DNA of 64,000 bases from Hippopus hippopus (GCA_946811185.2 OX328098.1:25987084-26051083); one strand, 5' to 3'. Shown: positions 25,610 through 40,300, counted from the stretch's first letter. Program-made: numbers and translations. Notes: a model not told the origin generated them from the letters alone.

Positions 25610-26877
25610 GTGGGAATAGAGTTATGGTTCTTGTACACTGCACTTCTCGCTAATATGGTCTATCTGTATATGAAGTTCTGTATATGAAGTTTGAAGTTAC
25701 TAGCTTTTATACTTTGGAAGTTATGCCCCAGACAAAAATCCAAAGTTAAAATTTACAAAGGAAATAACTCTGAAAATAGTGGGAATAGAGTTATGGTTCT
25801 TGCACAGTGCACTTTACTTTAATGTGATCTAATTGTATATGAAGTTTGAAGTTACTAGCTTTTGTACTTTGCAAGTTATGCTCCAGATAAAAATCCAAAG
25901 TTAAAATTTACAAAGGGCAATAACTGTAAATATAGTGGGAATAGAGTTATGATTTTTGTACACTGCACTTCTTCTTAATGTGGTCTATCTGTATATGAAG
26001 TTACTAGCTTTTATACTTTGGAAGTTATGCCCCAGACAAAAATCCAAAGTTAAAATTTACAAAGGAAATAACTCTGAAAATAGTGGGAATAGAGTTATGG
26101 TTCTTGCACAGTGCACTTTACTTTAATGTGATCTAATTGTATATGAAGTTTGAAGTTACTAGCTTTTGTACTTTGCAAGTTATGCTCCAGATAAAAATCC
26201 AAAGTTAAAATTTACAAAGGGCAATAACTGTAAATATAGTGGGAATAGAGTTATGATTTTTGTACACTGCACTTCTTCTTAATGTGGTCTATCTGTATAT
26301 GAAGTTACTAGCTTTTATACTTTGGAAGTTATGCCCCAGACAAAAACCCAAAGTTAAAATTTACAAAAGGAAATAACTCTAAAAATAGTGGGAATATAGT
26401 TATGGTTCTTGTACAGTGCACTTTGTTTTATGGTGATCTAATTGTATATGAAGTTTGAAGTTACTAACTTTTGTACTTTGCAAGTTAGGCCCAAGATAAA
26501 AATCCAAAGTTAAAACTTACAGAGGGCAATAACTCTAAAAATAGTAAGAACTGAGTTATGGTTCTTGTACACTGCACTTCTCGTTAATGTGGTCTATCAT
26601 AACCCCAAAAATAGTTGGAATAGAGTTATGGTTCTTGTACACTGCACTTCTCCTAAATGTGATTTGTGTGTGAAGTTTGAAGTTACTAGCTTCTATACTT
26701 TCGAAGCTATGCCCCAGACAAAAATCCAGTCAAAAATTTACAAGGGGCAATAACTCTGAATATACTGAAGACAGAGTTATGGTTCTTGTACACTGCACTT
26801 CTCCTTAATGTGACCTATCTGTATATGAAATTTGAAGTCACTAGCTTTTATACTTTTGCAGTTATGCCCCGGACAAG
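25610..26877 (+). repeat. 152-bp minisatellite, unit 1
   Basis: About eight monomers, each beginning near GTGGGAATAGAGTTATGG and containing CACTGCACTT, GAAGTTACTAGCTTTTATAC and GTTATGCCCCAGAC. Pairs of monomers form a 306-bp higher-order unit present once more here than in the other array units. It is followed by a small hairpin (TATACCCCCCCAAACTTCG and its complement) at 26918-26951. Confidence 0.85.
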
Positions 26878-27399
26878 CTTTCCATGATGCACGGACGGAC
26901 AGAAAAGATGACTCCAGTATACCCCCCCAAACTTCGTTTGTGGGGGGTATAAATAGAGAGAGGACCAGGAGAAAGACAGTTGACAAAAAAAAAAAATAGA
27001 AAGAATAAACAGATGCAAGACATGGTATAGACAGGATAAAAATGAGAGACAGAGTATAGAGAGGAGTATAGACAGCCTGATAAAGGCAGGATAGCCAAAG
27101 ATATGCGAGACAAATGGGAATAGAATGGGGACACGGTGAGAGAGTGAATAGACTAAAGCCAGGGAGGATGGATAAGCCATAAAGGATAGCCAGGAATGAG
27201 ATGGAAGTTTCAACCCAGGTAGACTGCACAGGCTGACCTGGGTCGAAACTTTTACTGTTGGTCAATTTTCTGCATGTAAAAGGACCAGTCTGCCTCATGA
27301 TTCAGTCGGTTAGTAGACAACATGAATTTCACAGTGAGATCCATAATTATGGGACGATTTGCTAGGTATAATACATCACATTTGTAATTCACTGTCCTC

Positions 27400-29140
27400 T
27401 CTATCCTCTCTCACAAGCGTTTTTATGAGACATGCTCTATGACAAGGGGGCTTAACACATCTCTGTGATGTATTATACCAACCAAGTCGTCATATAATTA
27501 TGGATTCATGAAGTTCATGTTGTCTTTTTGTTGATACATTACCCTCCCTTTTCAGAGAGCATAAAAAAAAGGACAAACAAAGATGGTTTCTGTATAATTT
27601 TATCAATAGAACTGTAAGTCAGAAAGGAAAGTTGGAGTACAAAGTAGGATAGGCTAAAATTTCATATAATTGAACCTTGTTTTGCTCTTCTCCAAACTAC
27701 CAGAGTCAAAAGATACAAAAAGACTGAGATCTGATGATAAACTTTATTTTTATCACAGCCACAAAAAGAAAGATGATAATACTATGATAATACAAAATGT
27801 TATACAAAAGACCTCTTACTAGTCCTCATTTAAAACTACTGAGGCAATAACCTTTAAATGCTACCTTTACGTTAGGAATGAACCATTGCAAGACAAAAAT
27901 GTGCATTTACGCCTCTGCAGCACAGGTTGTTTTGAAAACACTATGGGTAAAATGCAAATTACAAAGCATAAGCATAATGTTCCTTCTCCATAATGTTTTC
28001 TCTAACAACCTACAATGTTGCTTCCCTTTCAGAGCAGTTTATTAACATTTTAGTGTCTGATTTTCTTTCTGGTGTTTCTGTTCATACAGTAAAAATTATA
28101 TCAAATACTGATCACTTATCAGCTGAAATTGTCTTAGGTAAGTATTTTGTTTTGGCAAAACTTTATAATTAAATGTATCAGCCTTTTATTTGGAAAGAAT
28201 ACATCTGAGGTCAGGTAAACTTTATTTTGACAATATCAAAATATTTACAACATGTGCATAAACAAACAATCTGCAAGTTATTATCACAGATAATCATGGA
28301 CGGTACACATATAACTCAGCACATATATATATAACTTAACTAACTTTTTACAAACTCGACAGAAAAATAAAGCATAATTATATAATCTTTGTGTAAAACA
28401 ATACAAAAGAAAATACAGAAGACTTGAATTTTGATATTTTTCATTTAACACGTACATCACAAGTAAAGAAATACACCAAAATCAATATTGCAGGCATCCA
28501 TATTTTCAAGAAATATATGCATACCCACAATAAAGGCTTTAGAAAAAGCCTTTAATTTCGAAGTAGGGGTAAACCTTACTAATTGGGAGTTCTATGACAG
28601 AAAAATTCTAAATAAAATTCTAAAGAAAAACATATCTTAAAAACAAGGAAAACCTTAACTAACACTTTTCTCTGAACTTTATGTTGTATATTGTTTTCTA
28701 ATCTAAATTTATTTAATATTCTCTGTGTGGTTTACAAAAAGCATTTACCAGTACCTTAATGACTTGATTTCTTCAGATAACAAGGGCAAATTTTGAAAAT
28801 TAATATTTCTTCTTGCATAAGACCACTTTTGAAAACTCTATGGAAAAGTTGGAAATAGTTTGCAATTCTTCCTTTGAGACAATGTTTTCGTATGTATTCA
28901 GGTGAAAGACTTTTATCTGAGTCAATATTAGATCTATTCTACTAGAATTTTTTTGAAGTCAAAAAAACTCAACACAAAAGATCATGCATTGTAACAACTT
29001 GCTTATAACAAATATCAATTATGATAAATGGAAATTTCATAAGCAGATGATAAATTATCAGTTCATCACAAAACTAAATGTTTATAGTGTAATCAACATC
29101 ACACATCACTGTGTACACTGTGAGTTATTTCCCTTGTTTC
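27400..29140. other. Sequence downstream of the dynein stop in each unit
   Basis: AT-rich, with a small family A-like remnant near 27935-28010. On the minus strand, AATAAA occurs at 28221-28226 and 28185-28190, roughly 915-960 bp after the stop at 29141, and could serve as poly(A) signals. No exon was seen. The same holds at the equivalent positions of units 2-4 (for example 52090-53830). Confidence 0.45.
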
Positions 29141-30290
29141 TTATTCACTGAGCTGGCACAAGAGGGCAGCACCTTTCGAAATCCAATAATCTTGTGGGAG
29201 AGCAGATGGTAACTGCACAGAAACTACAAAATTTGTAGAATGACCTGAAAAAAAAATATGAAAAAATATTTTCTTATTGTATCGTTGAAGACAAGACCAA
29301 TTTTCTGAATGAAATATGTATTTTCATGTATTTAAAATATGAAAATTTTGACATCAAGTTGACAGACACCTGATATTATTACTTTTTTAGCAAAGCTTGA
29401 TACATACCAAAGTACAAGTACCAACTAATCACATTGATCTAGTACTGTCAGACATCATAAACATGAAAAAGTATTCAGAAATAAGACTAAAAATGCATTT
29501 TAAAGTGATTGGTAAATATAGCCCCAGGTCAATGAAGTATGATCCTGCAACACAATTTGCCAAAATATCATCATATAGAATGGAAAATAAGATAAAACTC
29601 ACCAGTAGTTGACAAAACACCTGCCCTAAGAGCAGTCTTATAAAGCGGGGCATCATAATCTGCTGGGTCTGGCTTGAAGTCCATGGCTGGTTCCATGTGT
29701 AACATGGGAAGCTCTGCACTCATTTCTCCTGGCAGGGCATCAACCAATGCCATCGTCTCCATGTCCCACCCGCAGCTGTCCATAAATATACCATGTACCA
29801 AAACACCATCATCTGGCACTTGTAGCTGTAAAAACAAAATGATTAACCATTACAGACTCACGTAAGAGAAGCAAGAGGCCCAGAAAGACCTAAATCAATC
29901 TTCTTACTTTTACTGACTTAGAAGAAACCAGTTACAATTATTCATGAAAAAAATTACAATTGAATGAAATGTTTGTTTGTCTCATCAGCTCTGATCCAGC
30001 CAACCCTTTTGTCATACTTAAGGAGACCATGTGCATAAAAGTAGAGAGCAGCATAGACCTGGTAGATCCCTTGCCATTCTCCTTTTCCACAATGTTAACA
30101 AAGGCCTTCTTCATCAGGGACATTACAACTCAGGATTAAATGGGAAATGTTTAACCAATGACAAAAAAACTTATTGTTTTACATCAATATATAGTTACAA
30201 TCGATTGCTCCTTTTCCCACATGGTTTTTGAAGCTTTCAAAACCACAGGAGCATGAAAAGTTATATTTGATACAGAAAAGGATAAACAGG

Positions 30291-30522
30291 TTAAAACTCT
30301 ACCAAGTGGCAAAATCTTAGACTTTGATCAAGCAGTAAGCATTTAAAGACAACAAAATAAATGTGAATGAAAAATTGAAATTTGTTTTTGGAAAGGCAAA
30401 AAACATTGTGGAAAAAGGAGAAAATGCTGGTAACCAGCATTTTCTCCTTTCCTCACAATATTTTCAAAAGCCATTTTCCCTCAGGTGGTAGTTAAAACTT
30501 GGGATATTTGGTAAGCGGTTAA
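30291..30522. mobile_element. MITE family A inside a dynein-tail intron (unit 1; repeated in units 2-4)
   Basis: TTAA at 30291-30294 and 30519-30522, an intact core around GCTGGTAACCAGC. Its end is 12 bp from the exon edge at 30535, just beyond the 5' splice-site hexamer. Equivalent copies lie at 38521-38752, 46750-46981 and about 54981-55212. Confidence 0.75.
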
Positions 30523-30752
30523 CTTGTCCCTTACATCTTTATCCATCTCAATCTCCTCTCCAAATTTCATCTCAGCCATCTGTTTATAGACTTCCTTCTG
30601 ATCCCTGTTTACTGGGTACACTTTATACTTAAAGCTGAGATGATCAATAGGTAGGTTGTACTTTCTGGCATAATTCTGTAGGGAACCAGTCAAGAAACCT
30701 GGAACAAAGATGTATGATAGATATAAGATACAGCAGACCCTCTATAAACCTG

Positions 30753-30976
30753 TGTAAACTCTTTACCAAACCACAAAATGTTAGACTGGTCCAAATTCAA
30801 AGCATTTGCAGACACCAGATTAAATATGACTGCAAAATTAAATTAGTTCTTGGAAGGGAAAAAACATTGAAGGATAAGCAGAAAATGCTGGTTACCAGCA
30901 TTTCCTCCTTTTTGCACTTTGTTTTCAAGTTTTCTTTAGAGTTGCTGAAACTCTTTATTCATTGGTAAAGGGTTAA
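30753..30976. mobile_element. Second MITE family A in the same unit
   Basis: CTCTTTACCAAACCACAAAA at the left and ATTGGTAAAGGGTTAA at the right. It begins about 55 bp beyond the other side of exon 30535-30698, so this exon is bracketed by two copies. In unit 4 the copy has lost part of its hairpin arm (near 55549). Further copies per unit lie near 31055-31263, 31787-31932, 32370-32540 and 33181-33402 (unit 1 numbering). Confidence 0.7.
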
Positions 30977-33900
30977 GCAAGCATATATTGAGTTGCAGAT
31001 AAGGCAAACGGGTTTAAATATACCTGTACTTAAGGAAGCATCTGTCTTAAACCTTTTATACACAATCCTAGGTTTCACCGACCCTGAAGAAGAGCACTTT
31101 TGAAAACACTAGAAAAAGAAGAAAATGCTGGTTTCTCCTTACCCAAAATTGTTTTCTACCCTTTCAAAGACAAATTTCAATATTTGAACCACATTTAATT
31201 TATTGTCTGCCTATGCTTTCAAATTGGACAAGTCTAAAATTTTTTCGTTTGGATAAAAAGTTACGCACATTTTTAGCTTCCCTTGGGTGCTTGCTAAGTG
31301 CAGGTTTGATTGTGAAATATATAATTTCTATTGCATGATCATTTCTATGTTAGGCACCATCTGAGTTTAGTAACCATCTGTCCTGTATTATGCAACCACC
31401 ATTCAAAGTTTCTAAATGGCTTCAAAAACCACTTGTATCCATCTTTTTTTTAAATATTCCTATATTCCAAACTATAAGGATGAGGACCTCTGAAACCATT
31501 ATGGGAAAAGGTGAAAATTTTGGTACACAGCATTTCCTCCTTTTCTCACCTGGTAAACTATGTGAGTATGTTTTTTCTTTCTTAACTCAAAATTTTTCAT
31601 ACAACAGCATGCAGGAGCCGACATATTGCTTGTTGAATTTTGTGTGTGTATGTCTAAGGTTGCTTTTAACTTTATTTCTCTAAGCTAGGGATGTATCAAG
31701 CTTCTCCTGGGTTTCTAGTCCTGTAAGCTACCAACTGGGCTACTGAACTCTGCTCTAGAAGTATTCGTATAGCTATGCTAAATTCTTTACCAGATGACAA
31801 AATTTCAGACTTTTCCAATTTGAAAGCATTTCCAGATGACAAATTAAATGTTACTTAGAACAAGACCTTTGTCTTCCACAGATTAGAAAAAAATCTCTAG
31901 TTAAAACTCAGGATTGTTTAGTAATAGGTTAAATGCTGTGTGTAAGGGTAGCTAGAGACAAACCTTGTGGGAAAAAGAAGCCAGATATCCAGATAGATTT
32001 TGGCTGTCCATGTTGAATCCACCCATCCACAAATGCACATCGGAACACCAAGTCTTGTACCCAGCTTCCCAGGGGTTTAAGAGATGGGTAAGCAGCATTG
32101 GCCCACATGACTGGTACTTGGTTATTTAGGAAGGAGTTATAGACTGCATCTAGTTGTTCACTCATCACTACATAACCTTTGATTGCCTTCTGTAGTTGTA
32201 CAAGGGAATTCTGGGAAGGAAAAAGTAAACGAGAAAAATTAATTACAGTAATATAACACTTATCTATCACTCACGTCCATTCTTACTTGGTACTTTACAG
32301 AATCTACAAGTCAAGAATTGGCTTTTTTCTTCCAATTTGTATATGCGTGTGTGAGTTTTCCTATCTATCTACCAGACATCAAAATTTTACACTGGTCCAT
32401 AATTTTTGTTCAGATAACAAGATTTATCTTGGAAAATAAGAAAAACGTGGAAACAGGGGTAAATGCTGGTAATCAGCAGCATTTTCTTCTTTTCCCATGG
32501 TGTTTAAAAAGCCTCTTTCCCCAAGGTGGTTGAACTCAGGACCATGGTTGTAATTTATCCATTGTATGGACCAGCACATTATTACAGTCTGATCCTGATC
32601 TATACTCCAATTCTCTATCAATACATTCAAATATACAATCTCTATCAACTGCAAATTAAATTTCAAGAACTCTACTTTAACGATAGTAAGTAGAACGAGT
32701 CATGTTCATTGAAAAGGGGTTTTAATGCATCTGCTAAAGTATCAAGCAAGGCCAGCCTGGGCAGTCCAAGCAAGCTGACCTTGGTTGAAACTTTTTTGCT
32801 ATTGAATTTTCTGCTTAGTTAGCACTATTCCTGTGCACTATTCACTGAGCAATGGGGCTTTCATAGTCACAAGTGTAACACTACATATATTACCTTAATC
32901 ACTTTAAGTAACTTGTTAAATCTCTCCACTTCCTGTGTCAGGACTGTAGTAAGAAAATTGAGGCGACCATTCTCGTCAGGCTCAAACATCTCCTGATTAG
33001 CCAGTTCAATGTCTAATTTGTCCATTAATTTACCCAGAATACTCTCAGCCAGCTCGTACACAATTTCATCGTTGGATTTTCCTGTGCCTCCACTGGAGAG
33101 ACGAGGCTGGACGTCTAGAATTGTGTTCACCAGGTTTTGTGTTTCTTGGGTCTAAAATAGAAAATACAGCTATACCAGTTAACTCTTTATTACAAGACAA
33201 AAATATAGACTTGTCCAAATTGAAAAAGTTTGCAGACGACAATACAAATGTAGCTCAAATGATGGAATTTGTCTTAGATAAGGTAGAAAACATGGGAAAG
33301 GGAAAAATGCTGGTTACCAGTATTTTCTCCTTTTCCCAAAATGTTATAAAATGCCTTCTTCCATCGGGGTGTTAAATCTAGGGATTCTGTGGTAAAAGTT
33401 AAATTACTAATAAACAAGTGAAATTGCTCAGGTCCCTATTTAAGACAGATTAGAAAATACTAGATGAAAATGAAAGATTGCCTGTTACACAATTGTACGC
33501 TTCAATTCCTGGACAAAGAAAGGTTTTGACAAAATCAAATGCACTTGTGCATACACACCATCACACACAAAATTACCAAAATGACAATTTTGTTAACTCT
33601 ATACTAAACAACAAAGTTTTAAACTGGATCAAACACATTTGCAGAAGACAACTTAAAAATTTCTCAAATAGTGAGATTTGTCTTTGATACATCAGAAAAC
33701 ATTGTAGGAAAAGGAGAAAATGCTGGTTATCCGCAACATAATATCTGGTATGTAAGCCCTCACCTGGAATGCAATATTTGCATTTTCATGCTTGCCAAAA
33801 ATTTCTGGTTCATCTATCCAAGGCAGGCCATCAATATACTACCTGTATTCCTCTAGGGTGCTATACTGTGGGGCATAGTAAATACCTGAAAATAAGAAAT

Positions 33901-34144
33901 ATCAGAAGAAATTTCTTTGCAGTATAATAATTCTATTTGTCCTGTCTATCGACTATCTCCTCTGTTATTCAGTCATTACTTTAACACCCAGGAAAATGAG
34001 CATAGACAGAGGACAGAAAGAAAGAACAAACTAGAGCTATCACCAAACGTGATCATACCCCCCACCAGCTCCTTGTCAAAAAACAGCTCTTTGTCACAAA
34101 ACGCAGAATGGTTTACTACAAAAGTAAGAGTTGAAATAAAACTA

Positions 34145-35107
34145 GTGGGAATAGAGTTATGGTTCTTGTACACTGCACTTCTCGCTAATATGGTCTATCT
34201 ATATATGAAGTTCTGTATATGAAGTTTAAGTTACTAGCTTTTATACTTTGGAAGTTATGCCCCAGACAAAAATCCAAAGTTAAAATTTACAAAGGAAATA
34301 ACTCTGAAAATAGTGGGAATAGAGTTATGGTTCTTGCACAGTGCACTTTACTTTAATGTGATCTAATTGTATATGAAGTTTGAAGTTACTAGCTTTTGTA
34401 CTTTGCAAGTTATGCTCCAGATAAAAATCCAAAGTTAAAATTTACAAAGGGCAATAACTGTAAATATAGTGGGAATAGAGTTATGATTTTTGTACACTGC
34501 ACTTCTTCTTAATGTGGTCTATCTGTATATGAAGTTACTAGCTTTTATACTTTGGAAGTTATGCCCCAGACAAAAACCCAAAGTTAAAATTTACAAAAGG
34601 AAATAACTCTAAAAATAGTGGGAATATAGTTATGGTTCTTGTACAGTGCACTTTGTTTTATGGTGATCTAATTGTATATGAAGTTTGAAGTTACTAACTT
34701 TTGTACTTTGCAAGTTAGGCCCAAGATAAAAATCCAAAGTTAAAACTTACAGAGGGCAATAACTCTAAAAATAGTAAGAACTGAGTTATGGTTCTTGTAC
34801 ACTGCACTTCTCGTTAATGTGGTCTATCATAACCCCAAAAATAGTTGGAATAGAGTTATGGTTCTTGTACACTGCACTTCTCCTAAATGTGATTTGTGTG
34901 TGAAGTTTGAAGTTACTAGCTTCTATACTTTCGAAGCTATGCCCCAGACAAAAATCCAGTCAAAAATTTACAAGGGGCAATAACTCTGAATATACTGAAG
35001 ACAGAGTTATGGTTCTTGTACACTGCACTTCTCCTTAATGTGACCTATCTGTATATGAAATTTGAAGTCACTAGCTTTTATACTTTTGCAGTTATGCCCC
35101 GGACAAG
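34145..35107 (+). repeat. 152-bp minisatellite, unit 2
   Basis: Same monomer series as unit 1 without the extra 306-bp pair. The first third (up to 34231) is of the unit 4 type and the last third of the unit 1 type, so the inferred recombination point lies inside this block. Confidence 0.85.
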
Positions 35108-37370
35108 CTTTCCATGATGCACGGACGGACAGAAAAGATGACTCCAGTATACCCCCCCAAACTTCGTTTGTGGGGGGTATAAATAGAGAGAGGACCAGGA
35201 GAAAGACAGTTGACAAAAAAAAAAAATAGAAAGAATAAACAGATGCAAGACATGGTATAGACAGGATAAAAATGAGAGACAGAGTATAGAGAGGAGTATA
35301 GACAGCCTGATAAAGGCAGGATAGCCAAAGATATGCGAGACAAATGGGAATAGAATGGGGACACGGTGAGAGAGTGAATAGACTAAAGCCAGGGAGGATG
35401 GATAAGCCATAAAGGATAGCCAGGAATGAGATGGAAGTTTCAACCCAGGTAGACTGCACAGGCTGACCTGGGTCGAAACTTTTACTGTTGGTCAATTTTC
35501 TGCATGTAAAAGGACCAGTCTGCCTCATGATTCAGTCGGTTAGTAGACAACATGAATTTCACAGTGAGATCCATAATTATGGGACGATTTGCTAGGTATA
35601 ATACATCACATTTGTAATTCACTGTCCTCTCTATCCTCTCTCACAAGCGTTTTTATGAGACATGCTCTATGACAAGGGGGCTTAACACATCTCTGTGATG
35701 TATTATACCAACCAAGTCGTCATATAATTATGGATTCATGAAGTTCATGTTGTCTTTTTGTTGATACATTACCCTCCCTTTTCAGAGAGCATAAAAAAAA
35801 GGACAAACAAAGATGGTTTCTGTATAATTTTATCAATAGAACTGTAAGTCAGAAAGGAAAGTTGGAGTACAAAGTAGGATAGGCTAAAATTTCATATAAT
35901 TGAACCTTGTTTTGCTCTTCTCCAAACTACCAGAGTCAAAAGATACAAAAAGACTGAGATCTGATGATAAACTTTATTTTTATCACAGCCACAAAAAGAA
36001 AGATGATAATACTATGATAATACAAAATGTTATACAAAAGACCTCTTACTAGTCCTCATTTAAAACTACTGAGGCAATAACCTTTAAATGCTACCTTTAC
36101 GTTAGGAATGAACCATTGCAAGACAAAAATGTGCATTTACGCCTCTGCAGCACAGGTTGTTTTGAAAACACTATGGGTAAAATGCAAATTACAAAGCATA
36201 AGCATAATGTTCCTTCTCCATAATGTTTTCTCTAACAACCTACAATGTTGCTTCCCTTTCAGAGCAGTTTATTAACATTTTAGTGTCTGATTTTCTTTCT
36301 GGTGTTTCTGTTCATACAGTAAAAATTATATCAAATACTGATCACTTATCAGCTGAAATTGTCTTAGGTAAGTATTTTGTTTTGGCAAAACTTTATAATT
36401 AAATGTATCAGCCTTTTATTTGGAAAGAATACATCTGAGGTCAGGTAAACTTTATTTTGACAATATCAAAATATTTACAACATGTGCATAAACAAACAAT
36501 CTGCAAGTTATTATCACAGATAATCATGGACGGTACACATATAACTCAGCACATATATATATAACTTAACTAACTTTTTACAAACTCGACAGAAAAATAA
36601 AGCATAATTATATAATCTTTGAGTAAAACAATACAAAAGAAAATACAGAAGACTTGAATTTTGATATTTTTCATTTAACACGTACATCACAAGTAAAGAA
36701 ATACACCAAAATCAATATTGCAGGCATCCATATTTTCAAGAAATATATGCATACCCACAATAAAGGCTTTAGAAAAAGCCTTTAATTTCGAAGTAGGGGT
36801 AAACCTTACTAATTGGGAGTTCTATGACAGAAAAATTCTAAATAAAATTCTAAAGAAAAACATATCTTAAAAACAAGGAAAACCTTAACTAACACTTTTC
36901 TCTGAACTTTATGTTGTATATTGTTTTCTAATCTAAATTTATTTAATATTCTCTGTGTGGTTTACAAAAAGCATTTACCAGTACCTTAATGACTTGATTT
37001 CTTCAGATAACAAGGGCAAATTTTGAAAATTAATATTTCTTCTTGCATAAGACCACTTTTGAAAACTCTATGGAAAAGTTGGAAATAGTTTGCAATTCTT
37101 CCTTTGAGACAATGTTTTCGTATGTATTCAGGTGAAAGACTTTTATCTGAGTCAATATTAGATCTATTCTACTAGAATTTTTTTGAAGTCAAAAAAACTC
37201 AACACAAAAGATCATGCATTGTAACAACTTGCTTATAACAAATATCAATTATGATAAATGGAAATTTCATAAGCAGATGATAAATTATCAGTTCATCACA
37301 AAACTAAATGTTTATAGTGTAATCAACATCACACATCACTGTGTACACTGTGAGTTATTTCCCTTGTTTC

Positions 37371-40300
37371 TTATTCACTGAGCTGGCACAAGAGGGCAGC
37401 ACCTTTCGAAATCCAATAATCTTGTGGGAGAGCAGATGGTAACTGCACAGAAACTACAAAATTTGTAGAATGACCTGAAAAAAAAATATGAAAAAATATT
37501 TTCTTATTGTATCGTTGAAGACAAGACCAATTTTCTGAATGAAATATGTATTTTCATGTATTTAAAATATGAAAATTTTGACATCAAGTTGACAGACACC
37601 TGATATTATTACTTTTTTAGCAAAGCTTGATACATACCAAAGTACAAGTACCAACTAATCACATTGATCTAGTACTGTCAGACATCATAAACATGAAAAA
37701 GTATTCAGAAATAAGACTAAAAATGCATTTTAAAGTGATTGGTAAATATAGCCCCAGGTCAATGAAGTATGATCCTGCAACACAATTTGCCAAAATATCA
37801 TCATATAGAATGGAAAATAAGATAAAACTCACCAGTAGTTGACAAAACACCTGCCCTAAGAGCAGTCTTATAAAGCGGGGCATCATAATCTGCTGGGTCT
37901 GGCTTGAAGTCCATGGCTGGTTCCATGTGTAACATGGGAAGCTCTGCACTCATTTCTCCTGGCAGGGCATCAACCAATGCCATCGTCTCCATGTCCCACC
38001 CGCAGCTGTCCATAAATATACCATGTACCAAAACACCATCATCTGGCACTTGTAGCTGTAAAAACAAAATGATTAACCATTACAGACTCACGTAAGAGAA
38101 GCAAGAGGCCCAGAAAGACCTAAATCAATCTTCTTACTTTTACTGACTTAGAAGAAACCAGTTACAATTATTCATGAAAAAAATTACAATTGAATGAAAT
38201 GTTTGTTTGTCTCATCAGCTCTGATCCAGCCAACCCTTTTGTCATACTTAAGGAGACCATGTGCATAAAAGTAGAGAGCAGCATAGACCTGGTAGATCCC
38301 TTGCCATTCTCCTTTTCCACAATGTTAACAAAGGCCTTCTTCATCAGGGACATTACAACTCAGGATTAAATGGGAAATGTTTAACCAATGACAAAAAAAC
38401 TTATTGTTTTACATCAATATATAGTTACAATCGATTGCTCCTTTTCCCACATGGTTTTTGAAGCTTTCAAAACCACAGGAGCATGAAAAGTTATATTTGA
38501 TACAGAAAAGGATAAACAGGTTAAAACTCTACCAAGTGGCAAAATCTTAGACTTTGATCAAGCAGTAAGCATTTAAAGACAACAAAATAAATGTGAATGA
38601 AAAATTGAAATTTGTTTTTGGAAAGGCAAAAAACATTGTGGAAAAAGGAGAAAATGCTGGTAACCAGCATTTTCTCCTTTCCTCACAATATTTTCAAAAG
38701 CCATTTTCCCTCAGGTGGTAGTTAAAACTTGGGATATTTGGTAAGCGGTTAACTTGTCCCTTACATCTTTATCCATCTCAATCTCCTCTCCAAATTTCAT
38801 CTCAGCCATCTGTTTATAGACTTCCTTCTGATCCCTGTTTACTGGGTACACTTTATACTTAAAGCTGAGATGATCAATAGGTAGGTTGTACTTTCTGGCA
38901 TAATTCTGTAGGGAACCAGTCAAGAAACCTGGAACAAAGATGTATGATAGATATAAGATACAGCAGACCCTCTATAAACCTGTGTAAACTCTTTACCAAA
39001 CCACAAAATGTTAGACTGGTCCAAATTCAAAGCATTTGCAGACACCAGATTAAATATGACTGCAAAATTAAATTAGTTCTTGGAAGGGAAAAAACATTGA
39101 AGGATAAGCAGAAAATGCTGGTTACCAGCATTTCCTCCTTTTTGCACTTTGTTTTCAAGTTTTCTTTAGAGTTGCTGAAACTCTTTATTCATTGGTAAAG
39201 GGTTAAGCAAGCATATATTGAGTTGCAGATAAGGCAAACGGGTTTAAATATACCTGTACTTAAGGAAGCATCTGTCTTAAACCTTTTATACACAATCCTA
39301 GGTTTCACCGACCCTGAAGAAGAGCACTTTTGAAAACACTAGAAAAAGAAGAAAATGCTGGTTTCTCCTTACCCAAAATTGTTTTCTACCCTTTCAAAGA
39401 CAAATTTCAATATTTGAACCACATTTAATTTATTGTCTGCCTATGCTTTCAAATTGGACAAGTGTAAAATTTTTTCGTTTGGATAAAAAGTTACGCACAT
39501 TTTTAGCTTCCCTTGGGTGCTTGCTAAGTGCAGGTTTGATTGTGAAATATATAATTTCTATTGCATGATCATTTCTATGTTAGGCACCATCTGAGTTTAG
39601 TAACCATCTGTCCTGTATTATGCAACCACCATTCAAAGTTTCTAAATGGCTTCAAAAACCACTTGTATCCATCTTTTTTTTAAATATTCCTATATTCCAA
39701 ACTATAAGGATGAGGACCTCTGAAACCATTATGGGAAAAGGTGAAAATTTTGGTACACAGCATTTCCTCCTTTTCTCACCTGGTAAACTATGTGAGTATG
39801 TTTTTTCTTTCTTAACTCAAAATTTTTCATACAACAGCATGCAGGAGCCGACATATTGCTTGTTGAATTTTGTGTGTGTATGTCTAAGGTTGCTTTTAAC
39901 TTTATTTCTCTAAGCTAGGGATGTATCAAGCTTCTCCTGGGTTTCTAGTCCTGTAAGCTACCAACTGGGCTACTGAACTCTGCTCTAGAAGTATTCGTAT
40001 AGCTATGCTAAATTCTTTACCAGATGACAAAATTTCAGACTTTTCCAATTTGAAAGCATTTCCAGATGACAAATTAAATGTTACTTAGAACAAGACCTTT
40101 GTCTTCCACAGATTAGAAAAAAATCTCTAGTTAAAACTCAGGATTGTTTAGTAATAGGTTAAATGCTGTGTGTAAGGGTAGCTAGAGACAAACCTTGTGG
40201 GAAAAAGAAGCCAGATATCCAGATAGATTTTGGCTGTCCATGTTGAATCCACCCATCCACAAATGCACATCGGAACACCAAGTCTTGTACCCAGCTTCCC

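Larger units (their letters stand above)
29141..33885 (-). pseudogene. Axonemal dynein heavy chain, tail-only copy in unit 1
   Basis: Six exons with intact GT-AG sites: 33764-33885, 32894-33151, 31964-32210, 30535-30698, 29603-29825 and 29141-29244. The reading frame would join perfectly and ends ...[16 protein letters not shown]. However, the first exon has TAG at 33839-33841, where unit 4 has CAG (Gln), after EEYR. There are no upstream dynein exons attached. Conserved residues are also altered: FGKHEN (unit 4 FGMHEN), LNFLTT (LNSLTT), PKSIWISG (PKSFWISG), SCGWD (SCRWD). It therefore looks like a non-functional duplicate, though the splice sites are still usable. Confidence 0.85.
25359..33906 (-). 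repeat. Tandem array unit 1 (dynein tail copy)
   Basis: First of four head-to-tail units. From AGAAATTTCT at 25371 to the same word at 33907 is 8536 bp, about 306 bp longer than the later units because its minisatellite has one extra two-monomer block. Its first 330 bp differ from the corresponding part of units 2-4 (for example CTGTCATTCAG against CTGTTATTCAG), but its body is nearly identical to units 2 and 3. Gene content is described in the pseudogene entry. Confidence 0.9.

Noticed and set aside
26551..26753. Open frames over the minisatellite (for example from 26565)
   Set aside because: They are translations of tandem 152-bp monomers and repeat wherever the minisatellite occurs.
26777..27298. 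173-residue Leu/Ser-rich minus-strand open frame, repeated in all units
   Set aside because: It overlaps purine-rich low-complexity sequence and minisatellite, shifts frame between units with a poly-A length change, and resembles no family.
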